From the NCBI GenBank assembly GCA_023014485.1, contig JAJOZX010000995.1, positions 1-64,000 on the forward strand: DNA of 64,000 bases. The letters run 5' to 3'. Under the pieces are notes generated by a model. The model had not been told where the DNA came from and did no database searches. It worked only from the letters and a program-made list of their open reading frames with translations. The DNA comes from Bathynomus jamesi. Its lineage: Eukaryota; Arthropoda; Malacostraca; Isopoda; Cirolanidae. The position numbers were made by a program, and so were the translations under genes. This document shows positions 31,406 to 43,412 of this stretch, one piece after another. Position 1 is the first letter of the stretch. Each line of letters starts with the position of its first letter.

Positions 31406-33018
31406 CAGGGTGGCCCAAAAAAAATGGCACCAATTTTGAGAAGTGATATCTCAATAACCATTGCAGCTAGGGACTTAAAAAGACAACCAAATGAAAGATA
31501 ATTCTTTTCTCTGTAAATACTTATTCTATGGCTTGATGGTTATAAGCCCATATAATGCCAAAAATTGGCTTCCAAAACAAATATACAAAAAAAAGTTGCG
31601 CATTTATTTTTATTCCTTGATCCTAATTTTAAATGAAATTTTTCTATTCCAGACCCCTCAAGATGGGATTGAGAGAATCTGATAAGAACATTATACAAGC
31701 ACTATGTGAAGAAAAAGGATATTCATTAAACAGAATCCTTTACGAATTTCCAAATAGAAATTGGAAAAAAAGAATTGTGGCACATTTTTTACAAAAACTT
31801 AAAGAAACCGGCAGCAGTCAACGGCGTCCGGGAAGTGGTCGACCAAAAAGTATTAGAACGCCAGAAAACATTGAAAAAGTAAATGAAATGGTTTTAAGTC
31901 AAGAGGAACAACCAAGAACAAGTAAAAGTGAACGTGAAGTTGCGAAAGAAACCGGGATTTCACGTTCATCAGTACAGCGAATAATTCGAAAAGATCTTGG
32001 GTTGAAAACATTTAAGAGGGTGAAGGTTACTGCTTTATCGGAGCCTGTGAAAGAAAGACGTTTCCATCGATGTAAAAATCTATTGCGAAGATTTCGGTCA
32101 AATGAGTCTGTGAAAAAAATTTGGTTTTCTGATGAGAAACGATTTACGGTCGAAACACCACGAAATACCCAAAATGATCGGGTTCGTGCAGCAGTGGCGA
32201 CAAAAACTCATGTTGACCCAAAACGACTTTTGCGTGAAAAAAAACACTTTTCAGATTCGATAATGGTTTCCCTTGCAGCGTCATCTGGGAACAAAACATC
32301 CATCATTTTTATTCAGCGAGGCGTTAAAATTAACTCAATTTACTACTGTAATGACATTTTGTCTCCAATGTTGTCAGAGATCAAGGAGACGAGCACTGAT
32401 TTTGTGTTCATGCAAGATGGAGCTCCATCTCATACAGCCAAGGAAACAATAACATTTCTCAATAATAATTGTCCTGGTTTTATCGAACCAAATAATTGGC
32501 CACCATGCAGCCCAGATCTAAACCCCATTGACTACTTTATGTGGTCTGCCTTAGAGAGAGAAGTCTACCATGGTCAGAAAATCCGTGATGTGAACCATCT
32601 TCGTGAACGAATTCAGGCTGCATGGGAAAATCTCTCACAAATGACGATCTCTCAGGCAATTTCAAAATGGAGGGCGAGATTACAGGCTGTGGTTGACCAT
32701 AATGGAGGGCAGATTGAGCCATTTATTGAAAATTAGGTCTAACTTAAAACCACAGAACTTCGTTTAAAGACCGTAAATTAGAAGATAATTAATTAGAAAA
32801 AAATAAAAGGAATAAATATAAATGCGCAACCTTTTTTTGTATATTTTTCTTATAAGCCAATTTTTGGCATTACATGGGTTTATAACCATCAAGCTATTGA
32901 ATAAGTATTTAAAGAGAAAAGAATTATCTTTCATTTGGTTGTTTTTTAAAAACCCTAACTGTAATGGTTATTGAGATATCACTTCTGAAAATTGGTGCCA
33001 TTTTTTTGGGCCACCCTG
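31406..33018 (+). mobile_element. DD37D mariner-like element with open transposase
   Basis: Inverted repeats CAGGGTGGCCCAAAAAAAAT (left) and the complement of ACAGGGTGGCCCAAAAAAAT (right), flanked by TA on both sides (31404-31405, 33019-33020). Longer arms continue with GGCACCAATTTTGAGAAGTG. Length 1,613 bp with one uninterrupted ORF, so it may be young. Confidence 0.9.
31663..32736 (+). CDS. Mariner-type DD37D transposase, uninterrupted
   Basis: A cut-and-paste transposase acting on TA sites. I prefer the ATG at 31663 (MGLRESDKNIIQALCEEKGY) over 31633, because a TTCTATTCCAG acceptor-like site lies between them. The protein has 357 residues, normal for the family. Two helix-turn-helix parts occupy residues 1-120, with an SGRPKSIRTPEN linker and a TGISRSSVQRIIRKDL recognition helix. 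The catalytic D residues lie in WFSDEKRFTVE (near 32125), FMQDGAPSHTA (near 32410) and PDLNPIDYFMW (near 32540). My count gives 37 residues between the last two, as in the maT/DD37D group. No frameshift or stop. Both inverted repeats are intact. Confidence 0.9.
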   Translation: MGLRESDKNIIQALCEEKGYSLNRILYEFPNRNWKKRIVAHFLQKLKETGSSQRRPGSGRPKSIRTPENIEKVNEMVLSQEEQPRTSKSEREVAKETGISRSSVQRIIRKDLGLKTFKRVKVTALSEPVKERRFHRCKNLLRRFRSNESVKKIWFSDEKRFTVETPRNTQNDRVRAAVATKTHVDPKRLLREKKHFSDSIMVSLAASSGNKTSIIFIQRGVKINSIYYCNDILSPMLSEIKETSTDFVFMQDGAPSHTAKETITFLNNNCPGFIEPNNWPPCSPDLNPIDYFMWSALEREVYHGQKIRDVNHLRERIQAAWENLSQMTISQAISKWRARLQAVVDHNGGQIEPFIEN

Positions 33019-33027
33019 TATATATAT

Positions 33028-33104
33028 CCCCTGTGCTGTTTAATGTGTATATTGACGGATTAATTGCTTCACTTAATGAGGCAACAGTGGGATGTTGTAT
33101 AGCT
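33028..33104 (+). pseudogene. LINE D RT, left piece (cut by hAT insertion)
   Basis: Encodes PVLFNVYIDGLIASLNEATV then GCCIA, the RT region just before the catalytic YADD. The reading resumes in frame 28 kb away at 61046 with NTRINNLVYADDMVL. The upstream part of the LINE is replaced by the (TA)n and mariner at 31.4-33.0 kb. Confidence 0.75.
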
Positions 33105-33179
33105 CAGGGGTTTTCAAACTGTGTTCCGCGGAACCCTAGGGTTCCACGAAAACTTGATGGGGTTCCGTGGGGCATGTTA

Positions 33180-33704
33180 TGAGAGGCTGGGAAGAAGAGA
33201 GAGGTAAGATAAAATAATATCAACTGGCATGGATGAATTTACGATATATATTCTGCGAATTCAGTGAGTTCTGTTTTGAAAGGCGTAGGCAAAGAGAGAG
33301 TGGGCGAGAGAGAATTTTAATTCAATCGATGAGATACCCAAAATAAGTGTTGCCCTCTCGCAGCCACAGTAAGAAACAGGAGCCCATTTTGTAAACAAAA
33401 CACGGCTGATGGCCACAAGCACTGGTCTGATTGGTTTGGTGAGGTTTTTTATGTTTTTAGGTTTAGTTTTCTCAGTTCACGGAAGTTATGATCACAGTAA
33501 TGTTATTAAATACAGTGTAAATTTGTATTAGCTTTCACAATGCATATTATACAAATATATGATGATGTTTTATAAAGATCTTTGCTAACGAAAATATAAG
33601 TTCGTCAGTAGTAGGCTACAAATAATGATTCCATTTTTTTGATGTTATCCGTGCTAAATTATGATTATATTATCAATATATAACAAAATATATTGGTACT
33701 TGAA
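33180..33704. other. Non-coding hAT interior
   Basis: AT-rich DNA with a short GA-rich patch (33290-33312) and no ORF, RNA gene or repeat I recognise. Probably the body of the non-autonomous hAT element. Confidence 0.4.
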
Positions 33705-33713
33705 GATATTTTA

Positions 33714-33914
33714 GATCACCTGACGATCCGTCACCCCAGCCTTTTTTAGTTAACTTTATAAGGGTAACTAACGAAAATATCACGACCTAACCTAACCAAT
33801 CGTGAGGTCAACTGTACGCCCTTGACGAGTGGTTAGGTTAGGTCGTGATATTTTTTTAGTTAGCCTTATAAAGCTAACTAAAAAAGGCTTGGGTGACGGA
33901 TCTTCAGGTGATCC
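33714..33914. mobile_element. Fold-back MITE with 9-bp target duplication
   Basis: Nearly the full 201 bp is palindromic: left GATCACCTGACGATCCGTCA against right (minus strand) GGATCACCTGAAGATCCGTC, with CCTAACCTAACC near the tip of each arm. Flanks GATATTTTA (33705-33713) and GATATTTTT (33915-33923) match at 8 of 9. Long arms and a 9-bp duplication suggest a Mutator-type fold-back; this is inference. Confidence 0.65.
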
Positions 33915-34299
33915 GATATTTTTATAAACATATTTGTGGTAAAATTTTCTTCGTTAATGGGTGAATGAATCATATTTTTAATTCACTCTGTGTTTTCCGT
34001 GTGGCACGTAACATTAATTGCTCCAAATATTGAACTTTTATCCAAAGAAAATCAATCACATCCAAGTCATTGAACATTTATTTGTTTGATTAACAATTAA
34101 AATTACTCCTCAATAACTGTAAAATTCCTCACTTTTAATTATTTTGCATTGAAAACTTTAATTTTACAATAAACATGATATTTTTTATACTTATAATTTC
34201 TTTTATGCCGAGGTCAATTAAAGTAAATTGTCTGCAAAAAACTTCACTTTTCTACGTGAAGGTCAAATTATGATAATAAAAACCCACTCTAATAGACAG

Positions 34300-35128
34300 C
34301 AGGGATGGGTTCAAGTACTGGCGGCAGTACTTGTGGACAAGTACAAGTACTAAAGGAAAATTCAAGTACAAGTACAAGTACAAGTACCAGTACAGAGTTT
34401 TTGCATAATACTTAAGTCCAAGTCCAATTGCATAATGATGTACTTAAGTACAATTACAAGTACACTTTTATAGGTAGTTTAATAAAAATCTTTAAATCAA
34501 ATCTACATACTCGTAAGTTTATTTCAAATTAAACAATTAAGGAATTAATAATGGTAATGATTAATTTATTGATTAATATTTATCCATAACTGAATACTGG
34601 TATCCAAGTTTGAATGAAAATAATAAAACACAACTGTTTGCTCAGTGCATTCCGTGCTATCCGTAATAATTCTGAAAATAAAGAAAATATTCTCATTGGT
34701 CAGCAGTTACACAATACAGTACCGGTACTCAGAATAAAAGGAAGGAAACAATTGAGCAGTTTGGTTTGCAATAGCAGGCTGCAAATTAGTGTAACTGACA
34801 TGGGACATACTTTGATAATTAAGTGTAGGACTTATCATTACATTTTACAAACATTACACATTCAAAATTCTTGTCTGTAAGCCGACATTTGCCAATTTTA
34901 ATAAATAACAATTTATAATAATAGAAATAATTTAGCAACAATGAAAATACAATTGCAATAAAATAATTACTTTGTTGACATTAAATAAACATTTAATTTT
35001 GTTTACATGCAAAATATACTTGAAAAGTACTTGAAAGTACTTGATTTTTCAAGTACTTATGGGCTAAGTACAAGTACAAGTACATTGACTATTTAAATCC
35101 CAAGTACTTGTACTTGAACCCAAGCCTG
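34300..35128. mobile_element. hAT-type MITE, (AAGTAC)-rich
   Basis: Ends CAGGGATGGGTTCAAGTAC and, inverted, CAGGCTTGGGTTCAAGTAC; exact 8-bp duplication ATAGACAG at 34292-34299 and 35129-35136. PLE copy 1 (near 2967) shows the uninterrupted CTGTCTAT site. Both subterminal parts are strings of CAAGTA/TACTTG words. The interior is AT-rich and non-coding; the 88-codon frame at 34614 is not credible. Confidence 0.9.
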
Positions 35129-35152
35129 ATAGACAGAGTTTATTTCCACAAC

Positions 35153-35183
35153 AGTTTCGATGCCCACTGGCATCCTCTTCGGG
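35153..35183 (-). ncRNA. Hammerhead-like motif in PLE copy 2
   Basis: The minus strand reads CCGAAGAG, GATGCC-AGTG-GGCATC, GAAAC. Compared with copy 1 at 2914-2946, the stem closes with U-A in place of U-G, so pairing is kept. The U-to-C change in the CUGA core is shared. Confidence 0.45.
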
Positions 35184-35744
35184 TGGATACAGAAAAACGA
35201 ATGAACCAAAAATAAGAGGGAAAACAGTCCAGGGACCAGAAATTCGCACCTAGGTTAAATCCCGTTCTCCCGACACCGGAAGGGCATTTTGTTAAAGGGT
35301 CCCGCTTATAAGTACATTCGCACAAATTTAAAACCATCTTCTTGTTCTATACATACAAATTCTATTATTTATTACATTTATTACATTTATTATTGCATTA
35401 TTATTTATTACAGAAATTATAAATTTATTATTACATTGATTATTACATTGTTGTTTATTACAGAAATTATAAACCGAAAAACGAATGAAAAAGGCGAGAA
35501 GGAAACAACCCAGAGACCATTAAGAAATTCGCGCCTAGGTTAGATCCCGTTCTCCCGACACCGGAAGGGCATTTTATTAAAGGGTCCCCACTTAATAAGT
35601 ACATTCGCACAAATTAAAACAATCTTCTTGTTCTATACATACAGATTCTATTATTATGACATAATTACTGCATTTATTATATTTACGTTTTTTTTTTAAC
35701 ATTTATTATTATTGCCTTTACATTTATTATTACCTTACCTTATG

Positions 35745-37680
35745 TTGTTTCGTGCGTTGGTCTCTCTTCACACGGAGGTCAAGCTGGTGGCTCCGCCTCT
35801 AGGCTGGCTTGGTGGAGGAGCGAGTTGCTTTCCTGCGCTCTCCACCGTACACAGCCAGGCACGCCCGGCTCATCTGGTACCGTCCTGAGCCAGGCATCCA
35901 GTCTTCTCTTGAAGACTTCAATTTTGACCCCCGTTACGTTTCTGAGGTTCTTTGGAAGCTGGTTGAAAAGTCTTTCCCCCCTGACAACCAAGCTATTTTC
36001 CTTCAGAGTTGAGGAGGTCCCTTGTCGGGCCTTTAATTTGGGAACACTACACATTCTGCCTTTCCTATTTTCCAGTGTTGTTTCAATGGTAATTGGGTTT
36101 AGTTTTAGGTTTGGTACCAGTTTTTCGATCATTTTCCGTATGTAGATTATGGTGTACCTCTCTCTTCTTCTTTCCAGGGAGTACAGATTTAGTTTACGTA
36201 GTCTTTCCCAGTAGTTGAGTTCTTTGCAGCCATCAATCTTGGCTGTGAAATGCCTTTGCGTTTCTTCTCGTTTATTAGTTTCTTCCTTTTTATATGGGGA
36301 CGTCAAAACTGAGCAGTATTCAAGTTTTGGTAAAATCAGCGTTTTTAGCAGGGGAATCATTACTGCCCTGTCCCTTCTCTTGAACGTTCTTAGTACCTGT
36401 CCGGCGACTCTTTTTGCTTTATTTATCGCTATCTGATTTTGTGTTTCGAATTTCGCATCATCTGTCATTATTATCCCGAGATCGATCGCTTTCGTGCTTT
36501 TCTGAATTTCCTGTCTATCTGGAGCATAATATGCAGTCTGTTTAAGTTCTTTTTTACCATATCTCAGGAGCTGAAATTTCTCGGTGTTAAATGACATGTT
36601 GTTGTCTTCTGACCATTTGTATATTTTGTTCGTGTCCCTCTGCAAGGCCTCCACGTCATGTACATCGCTGATTTTTCTGCTGATCTTTGTATCGTCTGCA
36701 AAGGATGTTACTATACTGTTGCTGTTTACTCCGCTGTCTGTGCCCGTTAGCATGATAATGAACAGGAGTGGGGCCAATACTGTCCTTTGTGGTACTGAGC
36801 TGCGTACTTCCGATTCTGATGATGATATACCTTGAATTTTGACGACCTGCAGACGTTCTCTGAGGAAGTTGTAGATCCATTTTCCCACTTTGCCTGTTAT
36901 TCCCATATATTTAATTTTATGTGCTATTATACCATGGTCTCATTTGTCGAAAGCTTTAGCAAAATCTGTGTATATAACATCGTAGTTGTCATTGCTTTCC
37001 AATGCATCGAGGATATTGTTGTAGTGTTCTATTAATTGTGATAGGCATGATCTACCTGATCGGAATCCATGCTGATTTTCGATGAATCTTTCCCGTATCT
37101 CCAGGAAGTCATAAATTTTCTCTCTAACTATTCTTTCAAATACTTTGGTGAGGTGGGACGTCAATGACACTGGTCTATAGTTCTTTGCTTGAGATCTGTC
37201 CCCTCCTACATATATTGGGACAATGTTTGCTCTTTTCAAGATGCTCGGTATTTCCCCAGTGTCTAGGGATCTTCTCCATATCCAGTATAAAGGTGTAGCT
37301 ATTTCATTTTTACAGTTTTTAATCAATAATGCGTCCCAATTGTCCGGACCTGCAGCTGAATATGGTTTCATTTGTCATATAGCTCTCGCTACATCTTCTG
37401 GTGTAAAATCAGTCTGTTATATACTCTCCTTGCAATTCCTCTTCAAAGAATGCATTTATGTCAGGTATCGCTTTGTCACTTTTTGGGGTACTGAAAACTG
37501 ATTCATATTGAGCTCTCAATGTATCAGCTATTTCTTTTGGATCGTCGGTTAGTTCATTATTTCTCGTCCTTAAGGGCCCAATAGCGGCGCGCGTTTTTGT
37601 TTTCCTTTTTGCGTAGCTATAGAAGTATTTTGGATTTTCCTTTATTGCTTCTACCGCCTTTCCCTCTTCCCTCTCTGTAC
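35745..37680 (-). pseudogene. LINE C copy 2: RT with C-terminal domain
   Basis: A non-LTR reverse transcriptase inserted in the 3' region of PLE copy 2. The minus strand shows SAAGPDNWDALLIKNCKNEI (near 37350), NYRPVSLTSHLTKVFERIVR, QHGFRSGRSCLSQ, YTDFAKAFDK (near 36950), then after a stop near 36940 GITGKVGKWIYNFLR, SVPQRTVLAPLLF and FADDTKIS (near 36690). A C-terminal region with ERLRKLNLYSLERRRER and FNQLPKNLRN (near 35950) ends at 35779. The upstream endonuclease is absent: 5'-truncated near 37680. The GVPQGS block is altered to SVPQRT. CR1/Rex1-like by style. Confidence 0.8.
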
Positions 37681-37790
37681 ATTTACATTTATTACTATTA
37701 CATTTATTATTCCATTTACATTTTACCGAAAAAACGAATGAACCAAAAGCGAGTAAGGAAACAATCCAGAGACCTTTAAGAAATTCACAC

Positions 37791-40696
37791 TTAGGTTAGA
37801 ACCCGTTCACCCAACACCGTAAGGGATTTTTTGACCAAGAAACTCATTAGAGGGTCCAGCTTATAAGCACCTTCGCACAAATTAAAATTATCCACTTTTT
37901 CTATCCATACAGATTCTATTATTTTTCGTTTGACATAATTATTGCATTTATAAAGTAACTTACTTGATTCCCACTCTATAGCATGATCATTTTGGCTAGC
38001 GTGATAAAAAATTGCATTATTAATATTACAACTTCTGAAAGTATATTTATGTTCTTTAATACGGGTTTCAATATTTCACCCAGTTCCTCCTACATATACT
38101 AAATCACAACTTTTACAGGGAATGCTGTAGACAGGCTTGTTCCTGTTTTGCAACGTTATTCCTAACCAACTTACTTTTTATAGTAGACGAATATTTGAAC
38201 GCCAAAGCAAACTTAAAATCTTTTATCAAAGGTTTTACTCTTTTTAAGCTGGCAATGTAATTCAAACTAACATACAGAGGAACCTTGCTTAACGAGTGCC
38301 TCGTATAACGAGAAATTCGTATAACGAGCCAAAAGAATGGGGGAAAATTACCTTGCATAACGAGCGACACTTTGCTTAACGAGCAAAATATTTTAAAAAT
38401 AAAATAACATCTTTTCAACGCAAAAGCAAAATAAATACAGTAAGGTCGCGGAGTCCATCCGAGCGTCTTACTTACGTTGACTCGCTTTCTTTATCCCCCA
38501 AGTCTCCTCCTGCATGTCCACCCCCAAGTTCAACGTGTGGGTGACTCACTGCCCAGTGCTGTTTCCCTCGTTTCTTGCCTCGCGGCTCTTAGTCTGTTTA
38601 GCTGTCTCTAGACAGTTTCCTCGTGAAAAAGGATCCAAAAGAAAGTGAAAGTACCTCTAAAAAATTTAAAGCTAGTGACTGTGAGCTCGTCGAGAATGTT
38701 ATTGCATTGAACGAAGACGATTCTCCTCCTTCCCCTCAATAACCCTCTCCTCCTCCCCTGTCTCTTCATTTCCTTTGCGTGCGTCAGGAGCACCTTCTCT
38801 CTTCGTAAGTTATTTATAAATTTCACCGTTTACTAATTATTTACATTCTCTTTTGGGTTAATTTTTATTAATAATCTTTTCATTTCATGCAATAATAATT
38901 TAAAAAACGCCTTTAAATATCATTATAAATATTATTTTAAGTATTTTTTAAGCATGGAACGCATTATCATATTTTACATTGATTCCTATGGAAAAAATTG
39001 CCTTGTTTAACGAGCATTTTGCATAACGAGCACAATTCGGGAACGAATTATGCTCGTTAAGCAAGGTTCCACTGTATTGTTTTTGGTTAACTGAAGGTTC
39101 CCGAGAGGCATAAAAAGATTTTCTGGCTTTAAAATACGCCTTTCTGATAAACCACTCAGGATATTTTAAATCCTTAAAAATGTTCCAAATCTTTGAATTT
39201 TCCGTGTCCAGCAAATGTGGGCTACAAATCCTGAGTGCTCTTAGAAACATGGAAGAAATAATTGAGCTTTTAACCCCTTCCTCATGATATGAAAAATAAT
39301 GAATGTACGAATTACAATGAGTAGGTTTTCTATAGACCGTGAAATTGGGCTTTCCGCTTTCGTTAATGACTAAAACATCTAGAAAGGGTAATTGTTTGTC
39401 GTTCTCCCATTCATATTTAAGTTTAATAGAGGGAACAAGATTATTTAATGACTGAAAGAAAGTATCAAAGTTGTTCCAGTGGTCAGGCCAAAATGAGAAA
39501 AATCATCTACATAACGAAACCAAATTAGATTCCTGGGACATATTGTTTGCAACAATTCCGACTCATAATATTCCATGTATAATGTACTCAGTATTGTGGA
39601 ATAAAGGGGACCCCATTCCCATACCAAAACGTTGCAAATAAAATTCTTCACCGAAGGAGAAGGCCTTATTGGTGACACAGAGTTTTATCAGTTCTAAAAA
39701 TACAGATGTGGGCATGCCTAGTTCTACTTTACATGTTGGCAATTTTCTATCTGAAAAACTAAGTTCATCATCAATGGGAACTTTCGTAAACAAGGACTCA
39801 ACATCAAAACTGATCATTCTTCCCCGTTTTAAATCTAAGGACATAACTTTGTTAATAAAGTCACAGGAATTAGTGATGTGCGAGCCTGAAAATTTACCAA
39901 CTAATGGGGACAATTTATCTGCAAGAAATTTAGATAACGTGTAACTAAAGGAATCCCTGTGTGAAATAATGGGACGGAGTGGTATATTAATCTTATGGGT
40001 TTTGGGTAAGCCGTAAATGTGGGGGAGTTTGGGATTAATCTGGAGAAATCTTTTAGGGTCAATCGCCGGGACATCTTTTAATAAGTTCCTGATAGTTTTG
40101 TTGAATCCAGCAGAAAGACGCTTTAGGGGGGACGATCTCACGTTGGTGTAGGTGAATTCATAACTAAGTAACGCTTCCATTTTTTGTTTATAATCACACT
40201 TGTCCAAAATAACCACAGTGTTACTTTTGTCCGCTTTAGTGACAAATATTGCTTCGTTCTTCCTGAGCTTGTTTAAAGCTAACCGGAATCTTGTGGGAAT
40301 CGAGGCCATTGAGTTGAAATGTTCCAGAAACTTGCTCAGAATCAAACCATTTAAACACGGAATATCCACCCTGGAATTAACTACGGAAGACAAAATCTAA
40401 AACAATGTTTTTTCGGGTTTAAGGGCAAAGGACAGCCCTAAATTAAGAACTTCCTTTTCGGATTTCGATAAGACATATGTCGATAAATTTAAAACGGAAC
40501 CTTCCACCGCACACTTTGACCAAGCACTTTCATCACATAAATTAGATAGCTTTCTGTTAAGTCGTTGTTCAGTGCGTCTGGTCTCCACACCGCACTTATA
40601 ACACTGGTCTACAGCCAAAATGCTTCGGAAATAAAAGTAGTCAGTCTTTACTAATTTTGGGTCACTGAATACAAAAATGATGCCTAAAATTGCCAA
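37791..40696 (-). pseudogene. PLE copy 2 polyprotein, RT + GIY-YIG, broken
   Basis: Same protein as copy 1. From the 5' side: RTEQRLNRKL and CAVEGSVLNLSTYVLSKSEK (40696-40397), stop and restart at 40393 with SSVVNSRVDIP, YGLPKTHK (near 40020), SFDVESLFTKVP (near 39800) and GMGSPLF (near 39625). The YVDD region near 39505 is in another frame (RYVDDFSHF). The connection domain lies at 39445-39100, then the Tigger-like MITE, then LERV/KRVKPL-type sequence and the CKSC-VYVGGTG nuclease region (about 38130-38070). The C-terminus stops at 37791. At least four frame breaks. Confidence 0.8.
38275..39074. mobile_element. Tigger/pogo-like MITE inside PLE copy 2
   Basis: Ends CAGAGGAACCTTGCTTAACG and, inverted, CAGTGGAACCTTGCTTAACG, with TA on both sides (38273-38274, 39075-39076). 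Copy 1 keeps the empty site at 1683. Both arms hold many AACGAG words. A remnant coding tail on the plus strand near 38625-38740 (KESESTSKKFKASD, acidic) may be the end of the parental transposase. Confidence 0.85.
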
Positions 40697-40810
40697 TTGG
40701 CTCTATTTATAAAGATATCAGGCAACCCTGCACCCTACTAACTGGACTGCATCTGTCGCGTAACAAGTAGACGCCTGTGACACATCGACGCATTGACTCC
40801 ACTGCTGCGC

Positions 40811-41083
40811 ATGCGCGTAGTTATATTTTTTTTATTTTAATAAATTAATGTAAATATATAATATATACAATAAAATGTAATTTTAATTTATATATTACAT
40901 TATGTATTTGCAAATTAATTATTAAAAAATAGATTGGATCATTTTAACATATTGCTTCCCATAATGTTTTTGATATATATAAATGGAATACTAACCTAAC
41001 TTAATCTTACCTAATTTAAAATTATTAAAATGCAATGTAATTACATTAATTTATTAAAATAAAAAAAATATAACTACGCATCT
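40811..41083. repeat. AT-rich fold-back upstream of the 41.2 kb ORF
   Basis: Inverted arms: GCGTAGTTATATTTTTTTTA, then TTTTAATAAATTAATGTAA at left, and its complement at 41033-41083. The loop is AT-rich. No target duplication identified. Confidence 0.55.
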
Positions 41084-41198
41084 ACATATTACGCCACAGC
41101 ATCAGTTCATTCGCGGAAGTCATACAGTTCACCCTTGTCAAACTCTTTTTAGTGTTTGCTTTTGAAACTGAATTTTTGTCAGCCGAATTTGAACAAAG

Positions 41199-42868
41199 AT
41201 GCCTCGTAATTGCGTGAACAGTGTAGATAACTTCTGTTATGTTTGTGGAGAATTGACTTTTGCATCACAAAAGCGTGCTATAACCGCCGTGATTAGGAAA
41301 GCCTATCACCTTTATTTTGGCTGTAAGATTGGAGATCAGGACAAGAGCTGGGCCCCACACATATGTTGCAATACTTGTGCAACAAACCTTCGCCAGTGGT
41401 TGAATCGGAAAAGGAAATCTATGCCTTTTGCAGTGCCAATGGTGTGGAGGGAACCAACAGATCATGTCAGCAATTGTTACTTCTGCATGGTGCCTCCAGT
41501 CAAGAAAGGTATTTGCAAGAAGAAAAAGTGGATTTTACAATATCCGAACACGGCGAAGGACTACCCGTTCTTGAGCCCCCACACTCATTCTCCCTGGAGT
41601 CAGAGGACGAGGAGAATGAAGGAACCTGCGAAACTTGTGAGCCTTCAACTTCACAAGACCCTGAATTTGTTTATAACTTGACATCTTCTAAACCGCACGT
41701 GATAACTCAGAATGAATTAAACGACCTTATCAGAGATTTAGAACTGCCAAAGAGTAAGGCAGCGCTGTTGGGCTCCAGATTACAGCAGTGGAATCTCCTC
41801 GCTGAAAATGCTAGAGTATGTAAGTTTCGTGACCGTCAAAAAGATTTTGTCCCATTCTTCATCATGGAAGGTCACCTTGTAGCTTGCAACGACATCGATG
41901 GTCTGATGGCAGCTCTCAACATTATTCACAATCCTGATGAATGGAGACTGTCCATTGATTCATCGAAGTTGAGTCTAAAAGCTGTTTTGTTGCATGTTGG
42001 CAACGTATTGCCATCAATTCCAGTTGGTCATGCAGTCCACATGAAGGAAACATATGACAACATGAAGCAACTTTTGAACTGCATAAACTATGACAAACAT
42101 CAGTGGTAGGTTTGTGGTGACTTAAAAGTTGTTGCTATCGTGCTTGGACTGCAGCCGGGCTACACTAAGTATTGCTATTTTCTGTGTGAATGGGATAGTC
42201 GGGCTAGGACTTCTCATTACATCAGGAAGGATTTGCCACTCCGACACTCATTGGAACCTGGAACAAAAAATGTTCAGTATCCTCCACTTGTAGAATCGAG
42301 CAAGATTTTGTTACCACCCTTACACATCAAACTGGGCGTCATGAAAAATTTTGTTAAAGCTATGGATAAAACGGGGGCAGCTTTTAAGTACCTCGTTGGT
42401 AAATTCCCAAAGCTCAGTGAAGCAAAAATCAAGGAGGGTGTATTTGTTGGTCCACAGATCTGCGAGCTTCTTAGAGATGAGGAGTTCGACCGTATCCTAG
42501 GTGATGAGGAGAAGACAGCGTGGAATGCTTTCCGGCTAGTAGCAACCAATTTTCTCGGAAATACCAAAGCTGAAAATTACAGGGAGCTGGTGGAAAACCT
42601 GCTGTTGTCCTATCGAAAAATGGGCTGCAATATGTCTTTAAAGATACATTTCCTCCATTCGCACCTGGAATTTTTTCCGACCAACTGCGGAGCAGTCAGC
42701 TATGAACATGGTGAACGTTTCCACCAGGATATCTCAGCGATGGAGAAACGCTACCAGGGGAAATGGAGTCCATCATTGTTAGCAGACTACTGCTGGACAA
42801 TAACAAGAGAGGCTCCAGAAGTTGAATACAAGAGACAAGCAAAGAAGCGACGGGTTGAATCAATATAA
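41199..42868 (+). pseudogene. Unclassified transposon-like protein with Cys motifs, broken
   Basis: Begins MPRNCVNSVDNFCYVCGELT at an ATG (41199) after an AT-rich leader. The N-terminus has CYVCG and CCNTCATNL pairs, a likely zinc-binding domain. A frame change near 41545 continues as acidic sequence. Then come ELNDLIRDLELPKSKAALLG and HNPDEWRLSIDSSKLSLKAV. A stop falls at 42106, followed by VCGDLKVVAIVLGLQPGYTK, LPPLHIKLGVMKNFVKAMDK, MSLKIHFLHSHLEFF and NCGAVSYEHGERFHQDISAM. The GDLK and EHGERFHQD blocks could hold acidic catalytic residues of an RNase H-like fold, but that is speculation. I recall this family as a multicopy uncharacterised protein in invertebrates. Confidence 0.6.
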
Positions 42869-43016
42869 GTGACTGCATTATACAGGTATGTTACTAATAT
42901 ATGGTATACATATACACAAAATGTAACTTAAATTTTCTTGGAAACTGTAGCCAATCGACTGTTTTTATGATCATATTCATTTTCAGCACCCCAAAATCCA
43001 TAATAGGAAACACATT

Positions 43017-43406
43017 TTATCTCCGAAGCACAAACTTTTTCAAAATTTGTAGACCAGTGTAATCTGCAGTTTCAAACAGCGCCACAAGTAATTCACACGA
43101 CACATGCGATTTAAGGACGCGTAGACAATTTCTTAGTTTGAAATACGTATGGTCAATCTCTCTTTTAACACACGGAATACGTTCCTTCAAAATTTCCCTG
43201 GCAAAATTCGGAAACGGTGTATGGTCCCTCCTGAAGGTAAACGGTATTAAGGACTTTGGGTACACTTGCTCCACTAAACACACTTGCAGGAACTTGAGTT
43301 GCAGCTTCTTGGTCTTCACAGCCACTAGTGTTTTTTCATATAGACGATAGGAAGATACAAGTTGGGGAAAGGTAACTAAGAAGAAGGCGAATAGATGGCG
43401 TCTGAT
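43017..43406 (-). pseudogene. PLE copy 3, N-terminal fragment next to the Maverick
   Basis: The minus strand encodes KTLVAVKTKKLQLKFLQVCL, then FARE and LKERIPCVKREIDHTYFKLR, a segment also seen in decayed form in the first 160 bases of the window. It stops near 43017. The Maverick left end lies at 43413, so the Maverick landed just beside it. Confidence 0.65.
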
Positions 43407-43412
43407 CGTGTG

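Larger units (their letters stand above)
34266..40600 (-). mobile_element. Penelope-like element, copy 2 (nested insertions)
   Basis: The same family as copy 1. Its 3' end AGTGGGTTTT lies near 34271-34291 and its coding part at 37791-40600. Three later elements sit in it: a hAT MITE (34300-35128), LINE C copy 2 (about 35745-37680) and a Tigger-like MITE (38275-39074). Without them it is about 2.7 kb. Upstream of about 40595 it departs from copy 1. Confidence 0.8.

Noticed and set aside
34614..34880. 88-residue ORF in the AAGTAC-rich hAT MITE
   Set aside because: Lies in the non-coding MITE interior, with no transposase motif.
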